Positions 8,959 to 18,629 of a stretch of 64,000 nt of DNA are shown piece by piece (the stretch's first letter is position 1; the number at the start of each line of letters is the position of its first letter). The notes under the pieces were generated by a model. The model was given only the letters and a program-made list of their open reading frames with translations. It searched no databases and was not told the DNA's origin. The translations under genes were made by a program, and so were the position numbers. This stretch comes from an uncultured Alphaproteobacteria bacterium. GTDB taxonomy: Bacteria; Pseudomonadota; Alphaproteobacteria; Caulobacterales; Caulobacteraceae. The DNA is taken from NCBI GenBank assembly GCA_937920085.1, contig CALETE010000094.1, positions 67,800 to 131,799 on the forward strand. Direction: 5' to 3'.

Positions 8959-10329
8959 TCAGCCATAATTCGCAATATCCCGTCTCGCATTATCGGTGGC
9001 CGCAACAATGCGTCGACGGACGAGGTCGGCACTCACGGCATCACGCACAACCTCCAGGAATTCTGCGGCGTAAGTCAGGTGGGTGATGGCCAGCTCAAAG
9101 TCGTCGACCTGATCGTCGCGGATCAAGGCGAAGCCGTCTTCTGTATAGCGATCGAGAAGGTCACTGGCAGAGTCAAAAATCTCTTTTCCTGCATAGGCAA
9201 AGCCACCCGCATTTGCAGTGGGCATGATGGCATCCATAAAGGTCAGAAGCGTTCTGACATTTTCGATGTCTTTCGCCTTGGGCGGCGCGGTCATCTTGGG
9301 GACCTTGCGGCTGAAATGTGGGCCTCGGATCGTCTGGTAGGGCAAGGCCGCAGAAATCAGGCTTTCAGTCTTACTGATCTGGGACTCAACCGCTTGAGCC
9401 AGCGCCTGTTTTTGCTTCTGGATGCGCGCACCCCAACCTGAAGCTCGATCGAGCTCGATAGCCGACTCGAGTTCGGCTATTTGCCTTGTCAGGAGCTTGA
9501 CGGTTTTCGCTGCTAGCTTCGCGTCTTCAATGGTGCCCGTATAACGGAACCTGCCAAGTTCAACGAGATTCCGATCTATCGAATCCATGACGCGGCTTGG
9601 GAAGGTCGAGAGTTCCGATGCCGCTAGATACCGCTCGGTTGGTCGGTCCATAATCAACGAAATCAGCCGCACGATCATCCACGGCTCTGCCAGCCCTGCC
9701 GCAAGCATTTCGAAGAGTAAGGGACCGTTATCCTCAGCTAGAGCCGTGGCATCCTTATAGGTGACGCGCATTGCTGCCGCGCGGTCCACATTGGGTCTTT
9801 CAACCCACGTCGCCAATCTCAAGGAGGCATCCCGCACGAGGGAGCCCATGGACAGGCAGTCACAAAAAATCTTATCCAATTTGCGGCCTGAACCATTCAG
9901 TCTTGCTGAGGCAGAGATATAGCTCTCTGACTTGCGGTTCCGCAGTCCGGTCTCCACGCAGCTTAAAAGGTCATTTAGCGGGCCTGAACGCTTTTCAATG
10001 CCTGCGCGCTCGATGAGCTGTCGCGCATCGGCGACATGGTCGGGCGCATCGTCCTTCAGCGCGTCCCAAAGCAGGGCCAGCGCAGATTTGGGAAAAACAA
10101 GTCGGTCCTTAACCTTAGCCGGATCGTCAAACATATGAAGCACTGGCGCAAAGACGATGTCGCGAAAGCGACGATCCCTCATCTCCTCTGAAATGAGCGC
10201 ACGAACTTCCATAAGTGTGGGGTCGAAGGTGCCAGCAAGGGCCGACTGCAATCCGCCGACCACATTGTCTGGAGCCTTTGCCACCAGCATACGCACGACG
10301 TCAATTTTTCGGCCCGACAGACGTGACAT
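8959..10329 (-). CDS. Conserved hypothetical protein, mostly helical
   Basis: I do not recognise this 456-residue protein. It lacks a signal peptide and transmembrane segment, so it is probably cytoplasmic. It is almost wholly helical, with a likely coiled coil around residues 270-320 (LAAKTVKLLTRQIAELESAIE). A TTG one codon upstream is possible, but the ATG at 10329 has GGAA six bases before it. The upstream 100 bases are AT-rich and include two TTAA tetramers six bases apart. It sits just before ccmI on the same strand; nothing in the sequence shows a cytochrome role. Confidence 0.8.
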   Translation of the reverse strand: MSRLSGRKIDVVRMLVAKAPDNVVGGLQSALAGTFDPTLMEVRALISEEMRDRRFRDIVFAPVLHMFDDPAKVKDRLVFPKSALALLWDALKDDAPDHVADARQLIERAGIEKRSGPLNDLLSCVETGLRNRKSESYISASARLNGSGRKLDKIFCDCLSMGSLVRDASLRLATWVERPNVDRAAAMRVTYKDATALAEDNGPLLFEMLAAGLAEPWMIVRLISLIMDRPTERYLAASELSTFPSRVMDSIDRNLVELGRFRYTGTIEDAKLAAKTVKLLTRQIAELESAIELDRASGWGARIQKQKQALAQAVESQISKTESLISAALPYQTIRGPHFSRKVPKMTAPPKAKDIENVRTLLTFMDAIMPTANAGGFAYAGKEIFDSASDLLDRYTEDGFALIRDDQVDDFELAITHLTYAAEFLEVVRDAVSADLVRRRIVAATDNARRDIANYG

Positions 10330-10434
10330 CAACTATTCCGCGTATAGTAAATATTAATCAATCTTAATGGTATTCCCTGAAGGTTAAGGCCATCCAAATT
10401 TTCAATGGAAGGCAGCCTGTCGCATTATGAGATC

Positions 10435-11823
10435 TCACGACAAGGCACTTGGTAGATTCAGGGTGACCATCAGGCCGCCAAGCCTGGAGTCACCCAAGCT
10501 GAGCGCGCCACCATAGGATCGTATCAGGTCGTCAATGATGCTGAGGCCCAATCCAGATCCGGGTGCCGTTTCATCCAACCGAGCCCCTCTGGCCAGGACC
10601 GCAGCCCTTTGGTCTGGGGCCAAGCCGGGTCCATCATCTTCAATGGTCAGGGTCAGCTGTTCATCGCTTTCTGCCTGGGCACGGACGCGGACGTTCGAGG
10701 CACCCCACTTACAGGCGTTTTCCATAGCATTGCCTGCCAGTTCCAATAGGTCCTGGCGTTCACCCAAGAAGAACAGGTCTTCATCAGCGTCCCAGTCGAT
10801 CGTCATCGGCTTAGCAGCGTAAATACGGCCCAAGGTTCGGGAGAGCTCATCTAGCACTTCAGCGACCGAGGTGCGTTCGCCAAGGCCCTGGGCCCGCGCC
10901 GCTGCCCGCGCGCGCCGCAGGTGGTGATCCACCTGAAGCCGCATAGCCTTAGCCTGTCGCGTGACAATACTCGCAAGGCTACCGGGCTGTAGGTCGGCTT
11001 CGGCCAGCAAAACCGATAGGGGCGTCTTCAGGGCATGCGCCAGATTGCCCACATGCATCCTCTGACGTTCAACAATATCCTGGTTGTGCGCCATGAGCGC
11101 ATTGAGTTCTTCGGCAAGCGGGGTCAGCTCAGTGGGATAGGCCCCTGAGATCTGATCCGACTTTCCCCGCCGGACCTCGGCGATCTCTCGCCGCAGGGCA
11201 AAGAGCGGGGTCAAACCCACCCGCACCTGTATCACCACAGCACCCACAAGACCGGCACCCAGCAAGAGCAGAACCGTGGCAGTGGCGGTGGTGAAGCTGC
11301 GAATATCCCGGTCAAGGTCACGACGATCCTCCCCAACCATAAAGATCAAGGGAACCCGGCTATTTGGTAATTTCACTTGAGAGGCGCGGGCGCGGAGCGG
11401 CTCTGACAGCGGCCCCCGGGCATCGAAACTGACCGGAGCACCCGGTTTCGCCGCCAGTCGCGACACGAGGTTCGCCGGCCCACGCAATTCTGAATCCCAT
11501 AGGGATCTGGACCGCACAAGAATGCGAAGTCCCCCGCCTTCGGATGGCTGCGCAATCTGCCAATATTTTCCAGAATAAGCGCGTAGGGCCCGCAAATCGG
11601 TCAAGGCCGGAGCGGCGACGCTGCCATCGGACTTGATCGTCGACCCTGCCACCAGATTGTCGATAAGTTCCGCCAAGTTTTGATCAAACCGCCTCAGCCC
11701 GGACTGCTGAAACAGCAAAACCATAACCAAGGCAGACGCCAACAGGGCCGCCAAAGACCAGCCAGCCGCCAAAAATACCAGGCGACGAACAAGGGAGGGT
11801 CTACGGAAAACCTCCAAGGTCAC
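10435..11823 (-). CDS. Sensor histidine kinase, PhoQ-like layout
   Basis: A 462-residue membrane sensor kinase. Helices near residues 18-40 and 178-202 enclose a periplasmic sensor domain of about 135 residues. HAMP is short, then HisKA carries His263 in GNLAHALKTPLSVLLAEADL, a form typical of PhoQ-like kinases. The ATPase domain has NAMENACKWGASN, DDGPGLAPDQRAA and GSGLGLSI. It starts with GTG inside the stop of its regulator (four-base overlap). Together with the adjacent PepSY protein this matches PhoPQ-type cation or envelope sensing systems, although the ligand is not evident. Confidence 0.9.
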   Translation of the reverse strand: MTLEVFRRPSLVRRLVFLAAGWSLAALLASALVMVLLFQQSGLRRFDQNLAELIDNLVAGSTIKSDGSVAAPALTDLRALRAYSGKYWQIAQPSEGGGLRILVRSRSLWDSELRGPANLVSRLAAKPGAPVSFDARGPLSEPLRARASQVKLPNSRVPLIFMVGEDRRDLDRDIRSFTTATATVLLLLGAGLVGAVVIQVRVGLTPLFALRREIAEVRRGKSDQISGAYPTELTPLAEELNALMAHNQDIVERQRMHVGNLAHALKTPLSVLLAEADLQPGSLASIVTRQAKAMRLQVDHHLRRARAAARAQGLGERTSVAEVLDELSRTLGRIYAAKPMTIDWDADEDLFFLGERQDLLELAGNAMENACKWGASNVRVRAQAESDEQLTLTIEDDGPGLAPDQRAAVLARGARLDETAPGSGLGLSIIDDLIRSYGGALSLGDSRLGGLMVTLNLPSALS

Positions 11824-12512
11824 GCGCTGCCCGCAGCGTCCTTAAGCTCGCTGGCCGGTGCCGTCAGCCGATACCCAAGCCCGCGAACTGTATCGATTCG
11901 ATCCGATCCGATCTTCTTGCGAACCCGGCCGACAAAGACTTCGATCGTATTTGAGTCCCGGTCGAAATCCTGATCGTAGAGATGCTCGACCAATTCCGTC
12001 CTGCTGATCACGCGATCCTGATGCATCATCAGATAGTGAAGCAGTCGATATTCTAGGGATGTCAGTCGGAGGGGTTCGCCATTGACACTGACCCGAGCGG
12101 CTCGAGGGTCAAGGCGCAGTCCCCCCACAGATAAGCTAGGCGCTGCGTGGCCTGCAGACCGGCGCAAGAGGGCACGAAGTCGCGCCAATAACTCCTCGGT
12201 ATGAAAGGGCTTGGTGAGATAATCGTCAGCACCGGCGTCAAATCCCGCGACCTTCTCGCTCCAGGCACCGCGGGCTGTGAGGATCAGGACGGGGGTGGAG
12301 ACATGACCTCTACGCCAACGCTCTAAGACAGACACGCCATCGACCTTGGGCAAGCCCAGATCGAGGATGACCGCATCATAGGGCTCGGTCTCACCCAGAA
12401 ACTGGGCTTCCTCGCCGTCAGGGGCATGGTCGACCACATAACCGGCATCCCCGAGGGCACGTTGTAGCTGCCGCGATAGGTCCCGGTCGTCCTCGACAAG
12501 CAGAATACGCAT
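11820..12512 (-). CDS. OmpR-family response regulator, PhoP-like
   Basis: A 230-residue response regulator with a receiver domain (phospho-acceptor Asp51 in DAVILDLGLPKVDG, conserved Lys in LTKPFHTEELLARL) and a winged-helix effector (SLEYRLLHYLMMHQDRVISR, VRGLGYRL). The gene lies nine bases after the PepSY gene and overlaps the kinase gene by four, so the three form one operon. Its targets are unknown; autoregulation from the promoter ahead of 12854 is the simplest expectation. Confidence 0.93.
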   Translation of the reverse strand: MRILLVEDDRDLSRQLQRALGDAGYVVDHAPDGEEAQFLGETEPYDAVILDLGLPKVDGVSVLERWRRGHVSTPVLILTARGAWSEKVAGFDAGADDYLTKPFHTEELLARLRALLRRSAGHAAPSLSVGGLRLDPRAARVSVNGEPLRLTSLEYRLLHYLMMHQDRVISRTELVEHLYDQDFDRDSNTIEVFVGRVRKKIGSDRIDTVRGLGYRLTAPASELKDAAGSA

Positions 12513-12521
12513 GACCCGTCC

Positions 12522-12854
12522 CTAGCCCCCCTGGCGACCAATGATTTGCCCGGACTGGGCGTCGACGATGACGATAATCAGTCGGTTGTCAGGGGTCTGC
12601 CACTGCACGAAATAGGCAGCCCGCCCGCCATAGTCGCCCAAGGTAGTGTTCAATTGGCGGCCAGGCATGTGGGCACCGATTTGGGCAATGACCGCCGAAA
12701 GGGGAACGTGTCGCCCGCCTCGAACCGCGTCGAGGGCGCGGTCTTGATCGGCATCGCCAAAGCCCTGGCGATCAAATCTACGATTGCCCTGAGCCGCAGC
12801 AGGATTGGCAATCCCGGCGATCAGCAGTCCAATTATGGCGAAACGACGCAACAT
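12522..12854 (-). CDS. Small secreted PepSY-like protein
   Basis: A 110-residue exported protein. The signal peptide MLRRFAIIGLLIAGIANPAAAQ ends at a clear AXA site. The mature part has a PepSY-like fold with VDAQSGQIIGRQ at the end, the usual closing strand of these domains. PepSY proteins commonly accompany PhoP/PhoQ-type systems and are thought to modulate periplasmic proteases or the sensor. I start at the ATG at 12854 because the signal peptide begins there; upstream residues would be polar. Confidence 0.8.
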   Translation of the reverse strand: MLRRFAIIGLLIAGIANPAAAQGNRRFDRQGFGDADQDRALDAVRGGRHVPLSAVIAQIGAHMPGRQLNTTLGDYGGRAAYFVQWQTPDNRLIIVIVDAQSGQIIGRQGG

Positions 12855-12935
12855 AGGTTCAGGTCTAGGCCCCAGTGGCTGAACCCAGTCTGAATGACCG
12901 ATCGGTTTGCGCCTAGGCAAAAACGATCCTCCCCC

Positions 12936-13823
12936 CTAGCGTTTCCTGGGCGAATAGGGCCGCTTAGCCCGCCACTTTTCCGCAAAGGCAATGAGTTCGT
13001 CGTCCAAAGTTTCGGGCAGGACCAGAACAAGGCGCGCAATCAAGTCGCCGCGCCTTCCCGCCGTATCCGACAGCCCCTTGCCCTTCAGTCTTAGGGCTTG
13101 CCCAGAATTTGCCCCCTTCGGAACCGTCAGGGTCACCGCCCCATCGGGTGTTGGTGCCTGGACCTTGCCGCCGAGAATGGCGTCTGGAAGCGAGACCGGC
13201 AAATCCATGACGAGACTTTCGCCCTCGCGGCGAAAAACAGCGTGGGGTTTGATGGTCAGTTCGATCAGGGCGTCCCCAGGTCCCGCACGGCCAGGAGACC
13301 CTTGACCCTTCAGGCGCAGGGACTGGCCGTCCTCAGCGCCCACAGGGATCGTCATGTCGATCGTGCGCCCATCGGAAAAGGAAATCCGCTTCTTGCCGCC
13401 GTGGATGGCGTCTTCAAGCTCGATCTCGACCTTGGCACGAACATCTGAACCGCGGGGCGCAAATCCAGCGCCACCCCGTCCTCGACCGAGGATATCGCCA
13501 AAAAGGTCACTGAGGTCGACGCCGTCAAAGGCAGCCCCTCTTTGTCCGCCGCCATAGCCTGCAGCACCAGGATTGCCGCCAAACCCTCGGAAGGTCTCAC
13601 GTCCGTCAGCGTCAATTTCGCCTGCGTCAAACTTCTTGCGCTTGTCCACATCACCTAAGATGTCGAAGGCCGCGCTGACCTGCTTGAAGCGCTCCTCCGC
13701 AGCCTTATTGCCCGGATTAGTGTCGGGGTGATGCTGCTTGGCGAGCTTGTGGAAAGCCTTACGGATTTCCCCTGCGCTCGCACCTCGGGAAACGCCAAGC
13801 TCCAGATAGGGGTCACGCGCCAA
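12936..13823 (-). CDS. DnaJ-class co-chaperone, CbpA-like (no zinc domain)
   Basis: A 295-residue J-domain protein that stimulates DnaK ATPase. The J domain (residues 1-70) has the His32-Pro33-Asp34 signature in KQHHPDTNPGN. A Gly/Phe-rich linker (about 75-120) and two beta-sandwich substrate-binding domains follow. The cysteine-rich zinc domain of DnaJ is absent, so it is a type II protein like CbpA. The frame begins with TTG preceded by GGAGAAA; no in-frame ATG precedes the J domain. The gene is monocistronic as far as can be seen. Confidence 0.9.
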   Translation of the reverse strand: MARDPYLELGVSRGASAGEIRKAFHKLAKQHHPDTNPGNKAAEERFKQVSAAFDILGDVDKRKKFDAGEIDADGRETFRGFGGNPGAAGYGGGQRGAAFDGVDLSDLFGDILGRGRGGAGFAPRGSDVRAKVEIELEDAIHGGKKRISFSDGRTIDMTIPVGAEDGQSLRLKGQGSPGRAGPGDALIELTIKPHAVFRREGESLVMDLPVSLPDAILGGKVQAPTPDGAVTLTVPKGANSGQALRLKGKGLSDTAGRRGDLIARLVLVLPETLDDELIAFAEKWRAKRPYSPRKR

Positions 13824-13915
13824 GGACTTGTTTCTCCATCATCTGCCGATTAGCACCACTTAGGCAGTTTATACTCCGGCGCAAGGGTAATTGTTGCAAA
13901 AATACAACATTAAAC

Positions 13916-14377
13916 CTATGTCCCCCGCTCGATCAGCAGATCGGGTGCCAAGTGTTCTAGGGCCGCCTCTTCCCCATCCAAGTCCGCCTCGCTGAGGGTT
14001 TCCCCGCGAACAGAAACCCCCGCCCGGTGAACGCTCTCAGGATCACCGCTGATCAGGGGGTGCCAATCGGCTAATCCGCGGCCCTCATGCACCCTTCGAT
14101 AGGCGCAGGAGAGCGGCATCCAGGCCAGGGTCTTCACATTCTGCGGCGTCAGCTTAATGCAATCGGGGACATGCTCTTTTCGGTTTGCATAGTCAGAACA
14201 TTGACACGCCTGGGAGTCGAACAAGCGGCAATGCACCCTCGCTGGCACGATCTCGCCGGTGTCATCGTCTTCAAATCGAATGAGGCAGCAAAGACCGCAT
14301 CCGTCGCAGAGCTGCTCCCACTCGCGATCCGACATTTGGTCGAGGCGTTTTGTTTCCCAAAAAGGTCGTGTGATCAT
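13916..14377 (-). CDS. YcgN family cysteine-cluster protein (UPF0260)
   Basis: A 153-residue cytoplasmic protein of the YcgN/UPF0260 family, whose function is not established. Cysteines cluster as CDGCGLCC (residues 24-31), then VHCRLFDSQACQCSDY and VPDCIKLTPQNV, a pattern suited to a zinc or iron-sulfur site. It is transcribed away from the penicillin-binding protein gene, with only 55 bases between the two start codons, so their promoters must overlap. Confidence 0.9.
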   Translation of the reverse strand: MITRPFWETKRLDQMSDREWEQLCDGCGLCCLIRFEDDDTGEIVPARVHCRLFDSQACQCSDYANRKEHVPDCIKLTPQNVKTLAWMPLSCAYRRVHEGRGLADWHPLISGDPESVHRAGVSVRGETLSEADLDGEEAALEHLAPDLLIERGT

Positions 14378-14432
14378 GCTAGGGATGGACTAGCGCAAAT
14401 TCATCGCATCTGTCCCGCCCTGCTTTTTGATT

Positions 14433-16595
14433 ATGACCGACGATCCCGATCATTTTGCGAGCCGACCCAGGCAAGACCTCGCGGGAAACGAACGGAGGTC
14501 TGCCAATTTTGTCCCAGGGGCCGTCGAAACCTTCCGCGCCGACCTGCCAAAACCTCGAAGGCCAAAACCCAGAAAAGCCAGAGCCAGGCCCCGCGGCTGG
14601 CGCTTCTGGCTAGGGACGATTACTGGGGCGCTCTTGCTGGCGACCGTGGCGGCCCTGTTAAGCGGATATGCCTTCGTGAAGGCGCAATATCTGCAGGATG
14701 TTCCGCCAACGCCGCCAAAGGAACAGCTGGACAGCATCAGCCGCGCCCCCGCCATCCGGTTCTTTGACAGAACTGGCACCCTGATCGCGTCCCGAGGGCC
14801 GAAATTTGGTGATCGTATGCGCCTTGCCCAGCTCCCGGCATACGTCCCAAAGGCGTTTCTGGCAGCCGAGGATCGCCGGTTCTATGCACATGGGGCCTTG
14901 GATCTTTGGGGAATAGCTCGGGCGCTTGTGGCTAATTATCAGGCCGGACGGGTGGTGCAGGGCGGCTCGACCCTCACACAGCAATTGGCCAAGGGGATGT
15001 TCCTAACCCCAGACCAGACCCTCAAGCGCAAGGTTCAGGAGGCTGTGGTCGCCCAACGTTTGGCCCACATGCTGACCAAGGACGAATTGCTAGAGCTCTA
15101 TCTCAACCGCACCTATTTCGGCGCGAACACCTTTGGGATTGATGGGGCCTCCAGGACCTATTTCGGCAAACCCGCCAGCCAGCTGACCTTGGCCGAGGCC
15201 GCCCTCCTGGCTGGTCTGCCCAAGGCCCCGACCCGAATGGCCCTGACGCACAATATGGAGGGCGCACTGGCACGCCAGAGGCTGATCCTCGACGCCATGC
15301 GCGAAGAGGGGTGGATCACCCCTCAACAGCAGGCTGAGGCCCTGGCCAATCCACCGAAACTCTCGGGCAAGGAGTCCCAGATCGACAGCGTCATGGGGCA
15401 TGCCCTCGACTATGCAACCAATGAAGTCCTGAAGTTAGTACCGCCAAACAGCCCTGATTTGATGGTTCGCCTGACCCTGGACGCCGGACTGCAAAACGCG
15501 GGCACCCAAGTCTTGAGACAGGTCGTTCGCGCTGACGGCTCCAAGGCCGGAGCAGACCAGGGGGCCATGCTCGCCATAACCCCGGAGGGCGCTATTCGGG
15601 TCATGGTGGGCGGCATAGACTATAACCAAAGTGTCTTTAATCGCGCGGTGCAGGCCCGCCGGCAGCCCGGCTCCAGCTTCAAGCCCTTCATCTATGCTGC
15701 GGCCCTGGAAAAAGGCGTTCTACCCACAGACGTGGTGATCGATGGTCCAGTCCAATTTGGCGTTTGGGCACCGAAGAACTTTGGCGGCGGCTATCGCGGC
15801 GCGGTGACGGTGGAAACCGCCCTGGCCCAATCCATCAACACAGTGGCCGTCAAATTGGCACAACAGGTCGGGGGCCCGGCTATAAGCCAACTGGCGGCGC
15901 GATTTGGGTTTACAGGCATTCCCGCAAACCCCGACCTCTCTGTGGCCCTGGGTGCCTACGAGGTTCCATTGATCGAGATGGTCTCAGGCTTTCAGGTTTT
16001 TCAGAACGGCGGGCAAAGCAACCAACCCTATATTGTCGACGAAATCCAAACCCAATCGGGCCAGTCCCTCTATTCGCATCGGGCCGCTCCCCCCCTCCCG
16101 GTCTACGATATTGTTCATACCAGTATGATGGTTCGCATGCTGGAAAACGTGATCATTAGCGGCACAGGAACCCGGGCAGGATTTGGTCGGCCTGCGGCTG
16201 GTAAGACCGGCACGAGCCAGAGCTGGCGCGATGCTTGGTTCGTAGGGTTCACCCCCGACTATGCAGCCGGTGTTTGGGTGGGAAATGACGACAATAGGCC
16301 CATGAACAAGGTGACGGGCGGTATGATTTCAGCCGAAATCTGGCGTCGCTTTATGATGACAGCCCATGCAAAACTCCCGGTTCGCGACTTCGACTGGCTG
16401 GTTGAAGATCCGATTGTCTCTGCAGATGACCTTGCAGGTTTGGACCCGGATGGAGAGATCAAAACCAACCAGGACGAAACGCGAGGCGCCTTTTACGACA
16501 CCTTGTCTGATGACTTTAGCGCGCGCCAGCCAAGTGAGCCTGGCCCTGATGACACCTCCGCTGCAGATGCCGTTTCTGGGGGGCATCCCAACTAA
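14433..16595 (+). CDS. Class A penicillin-binding protein 1A-type (bifunctional)
   Basis: A 720-residue peptidoglycan synthase. A basic cytoplasmic tail (to about 45) and one transmembrane helix (about 50-75) precede the glycosyltransferase domain with AAEDRRFYAHGALD and GGSTLTQQLAKGMFLTP. The transpeptidase domain has the nucleophile motif PGSSFKPF, then QSINTVAVK, and KTGTSQSW. Glycan polymerisation and cross-linking take place in the periplasm. The reading frame opens with TTG at 14427, but the ATG at 14433 is preferred; neither has a strong ribosome-binding site. The acidic C-terminal tail is unremarkable. Confidence 0.95.
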   Translation: MTDDPDHFASRPRQDLAGNERRSANFVPGAVETFRADLPKPRRPKPRKARARPRGWRFWLGTITGALLLATVAALLSGYAFVKAQYLQDVPPTPPKEQLDSISRAPAIRFFDRTGTLIASRGPKFGDRMRLAQLPAYVPKAFLAAEDRRFYAHGALDLWGIARALVANYQAGRVVQGGSTLTQQLAKGMFLTPDQTLKRKVQEAVVAQRLAHMLTKDELLELYLNRTYFGANTFGIDGASRTYFGKPASQLTLAEAALLAGLPKAPTRMALTHNMEGALARQRLILDAMREEGWITPQQQAEALANPPKLSGKESQIDSVMGHALDYATNEVLKLVPPNSPDLMVRLTLDAGLQNAGTQVLRQVVRADGSKAGADQGAMLAITPEGAIRVMVGGIDYNQSVFNRAVQARRQPGSSFKPFIYAAALEKGVLPTDVVIDGPVQFGVWAPKNFGGGYRGAVTVETALAQSINTVAVKLAQQVGGPAISQLAARFGFTGIPANPDLSVALGAYEVPLIEMVSGFQVFQNGGQSNQPYIVDEIQTQSGQSLYSHRAAPPLPVYDIVHTSMMVRMLENVIISGTGTRAGFGRPAAGKTGTSQSWRDAWFVGFTPDYAAGVWVGNDDNRPMNKVTGGMISAEIWRRFMMTAHAKLPVRDFDWLVEDPIVSADDLAGLDPDGEIKTNQDETRGAFYDTLSDDFSARQPSEPGPDDTSAADAVSGGHPN

Positions 16596-16681
16596 TCTGA
16601 GCAAGTGATCGCAGCCACCAAATGCCATGACTCTGCGAATTGGTTTGGATGCGCTGGCCAGCCCGGCTATGTCGGCGTCGC

Positions 16682-18475
16682 ATGAAACCTCCAATCCTCG
16701 CCTTAAAATCCGTCCGCTTGGCTGACGGACCCAAGATGCTGTTCGATGGCGTCGAAATTGGCTTGGAAAGCCGAGTTCGCGCCTGCTTGGTTGGGCGCAA
16801 TGGGGCCGGCAAGACAACCCTGCTGCGGGTCTTGGCCGGCGAGATCGAACCCGACGATGGGGAACGGGTTGTCACGCCTGGAACCCGCGTAGCCTTCGTG
16901 CCGCAAGAACCGATCATTGTCGGCGAGACAGTGCTTGATCATGCGACGGCGGGCGGGGCGCAGGATTATGAAGCCGAGGCCATGCTTGACCTCTTCGCCA
17001 TACCCCCTTCCCGATCGGCCAAGGGACTGTCGGGCGGTGAAATTCGCCGTGTCGCCCTGGCGCGCGCCCTTGCAGAAGACCCAGATGTCCTGTTGCTGGA
17101 TGAACCCACCAATCACCTGGACATCCTGGCTATCGAAACCCTCGAAGCCGAACTTTCCAGATCTAAAGCCGCAATCCTGATTGTCAGCCACGACCGCGCC
17201 TTTCTAGAGCGCGTAACGGGACGATGCTTCTGGCTGGAGCACCGGAAGGTCCGGGCCCTGGACCGCGACTTTTCCGCCTTCGACGACTGGGTGGAAAAAA
17301 TCCTCGCTGGCGAAGCTGAGGAAGCCCGTCGACTGGATAAGCAACTCGAGCGCGAAGAATACTGGCTGCAGCGGGGCGTGACGGGACGAAGGGCTCGCAA
17401 TGAGGGCCGTCGGCGGGCCTTGATGGACCTGCGTAAGGTTCGGGCTGAGCGACTTAAGGACACGCGCGGCGACATGAATATAGGCCTCGCCAGTTCTGGC
17501 ATGTCGGGCAAGCGGGTGGTGGAGGTCAAGGACCTGGCCAAAAGCTTTGGCGACCGCGTCCTGCTCAAAGGCTTTTCAACCCGCATTCTGCGCGGCGACC
17601 GGGTGGCGATTGTCGGCCCAAATGGTGCGGGCAAGACGACACTTGTGAAGCTGCTCTTGGGCGAATTGGCACCAGACTCCGGGTCTGTGCAATTGGGTGC
17701 CAATCTGGACATTGCCTATATCGACCAGTCGCGGATCGCGCTGAAGCCCGACATGATGCTGCGTGACGTCCTGACGCCCCTTGGCGGGGATCAGGTTATG
17801 GTCCGTGGTCAGCCTCGGCACGTGAACGCCTATGCCAAGGACTTCCTGTTCACAGAGTCACAGATCCGGCAGCCGGTGAAGAGTCTGTCCGGGGGAGAGC
17901 GCAACCGCTTGCTCCTGGCCCGCGCCCTGGCGACTCCAGCCAATCTCCTGGTCTTGGACGAGCCCACCAATGATCTGGATATGGACACTCTGGACCTGCT
18001 GGAAGATGTCCTGGCAGATTATGAGGGCACACTGCTGCTGGTCAGTCACGATCGCGACTTTATCGACCGTCTGGCGACCTCGACCATAGCCCTCAATGGT
18101 CGTGGCGAGGTGGCCGAGACCCCAGGCGGTTGGCAGGACTTTTTATCTCAGAACCCGGACTTCTTTCGGGCCAAGGCACCGCGGTCTGAGCCAACCCGGG
18201 CACCACCGCCGAAAACCCCACCGCCAAAGGTCGTCAAACTGTCCTATAAGGACCAAAGGCGTCTCCAGGAGCTGGAGGCACTGGTGGCGGACCTGCCTGC
18301 TAAAATCAAAGCGATTGAGGTCCAACTGGCCGCGCCGAACCTCTACAGCGCAAATCCGAGCCGCTTTGCTAGCCTGACCCGTGACCTCCTAGCCACCCAG
18401 GCCACGCTGGCTTCAGCCGAAGAGGAATGGCTGATCCGAGAAGAGCATAGAGAGGCCCTGGAAAAAGGAACCTAA
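16682..18475 (+). CDS. uup: ABC-F family ATPase (Uup-like)
   Basis: A 597-residue soluble protein with two ABC ATPase domains and no membrane segment. Domain 1 has Walker A GRNGAGKTT, signature LSGGEIRRVALARAL and Walker B LLLDEPTNHLD. A linker rich in Arg and Glu follows. Domain 2 has GPNGAGKTT, LSGGERNRLLLARAL and LVLDEPTNDLD. A C-terminal extension (about 530-597) looks like the Uup coiled coil. ABC-F proteins act on ribosomes or DNA recombination intermediates. I begin at MKPPILALKS at 16682, since the preceding in-frame residues are not conserved in character. The gene name is by domain layout. Confidence 0.88.
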   Translation: MKPPILALKSVRLADGPKMLFDGVEIGLESRVRACLVGRNGAGKTTLLRVLAGEIEPDDGERVVTPGTRVAFVPQEPIIVGETVLDHATAGGAQDYEAEAMLDLFAIPPSRSAKGLSGGEIRRVALARALAEDPDVLLLDEPTNHLDILAIETLEAELSRSKAAILIVSHDRAFLERVTGRCFWLEHRKVRALDRDFSAFDDWVEKILAGEAEEARRLDKQLEREEYWLQRGVTGRRARNEGRRRALMDLRKVRAERLKDTRGDMNIGLASSGMSGKRVVEVKDLAKSFGDRVLLKGFSTRILRGDRVAIVGPNGAGKTTLVKLLLGELAPDSGSVQLGANLDIAYIDQSRIALKPDMMLRDVLTPLGGDQVMVRGQPRHVNAYAKDFLFTESQIRQPVKSLSGGERNRLLLARALATPANLLVLDEPTNDLDMDTLDLLEDVLADYEGTLLLVSHDRDFIDRLATSTIALNGRGEVAETPGGWQDFLSQNPDFFRAKAPRSEPTRAPPPKTPPPKVVKLSYKDQRRLQELEALVADLPAKIKAIEVQLAAPNLYSANPSRFASLTRDLLATQATLASAEEEWLIREEHREALEKGT

Positions 18476-18491
18476 GGGCCAAATCTGGCCC
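18476..18491 (+). terminator. Possible hairpin terminator after the ABC-F gene
   Basis: GGGCCA-AATC-TGGCCC forms a six-pair hairpin directly after the TAA stop. There is no T run behind it, so it may only pause RNA polymerase or protect the 3' end. Confidence 0.35.
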
Positions 18492-18506
18492 AAGACACGG
18501 CAGGAA

Positions 18507-18533
18507 TTGACTTATCGGTTAATGATCTAATTA
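18507..18533 (+). promoter_or_regulatory. Candidate promoter for the structured RNA
   Basis: TTGACT at 18507 and TAATTA at 18528 are spaced 15 bases apart in a short AT-rich stretch of an otherwise GC-rich window. Alphaproteobacterial housekeeping promoters tolerate such spacing. It lies about 100 bases ahead of the RNA candidate. The call rests on pattern alone. Confidence 0.35.
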
Positions 18534-18629
18534 TCTGAATTTCCTTAGTTAATCGGACTGTCCACCAGATAGTCACCGGCTTATCCACCGTATCCCGACA
18601 ATCTGTCCACATACCCCGTCTAAAGGCCT

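Noticed and set aside
10354..10367. CtrA site TTAA-TCAATC-TTAA
   Set aside because: The spacing is six, not seven, so it was not called.
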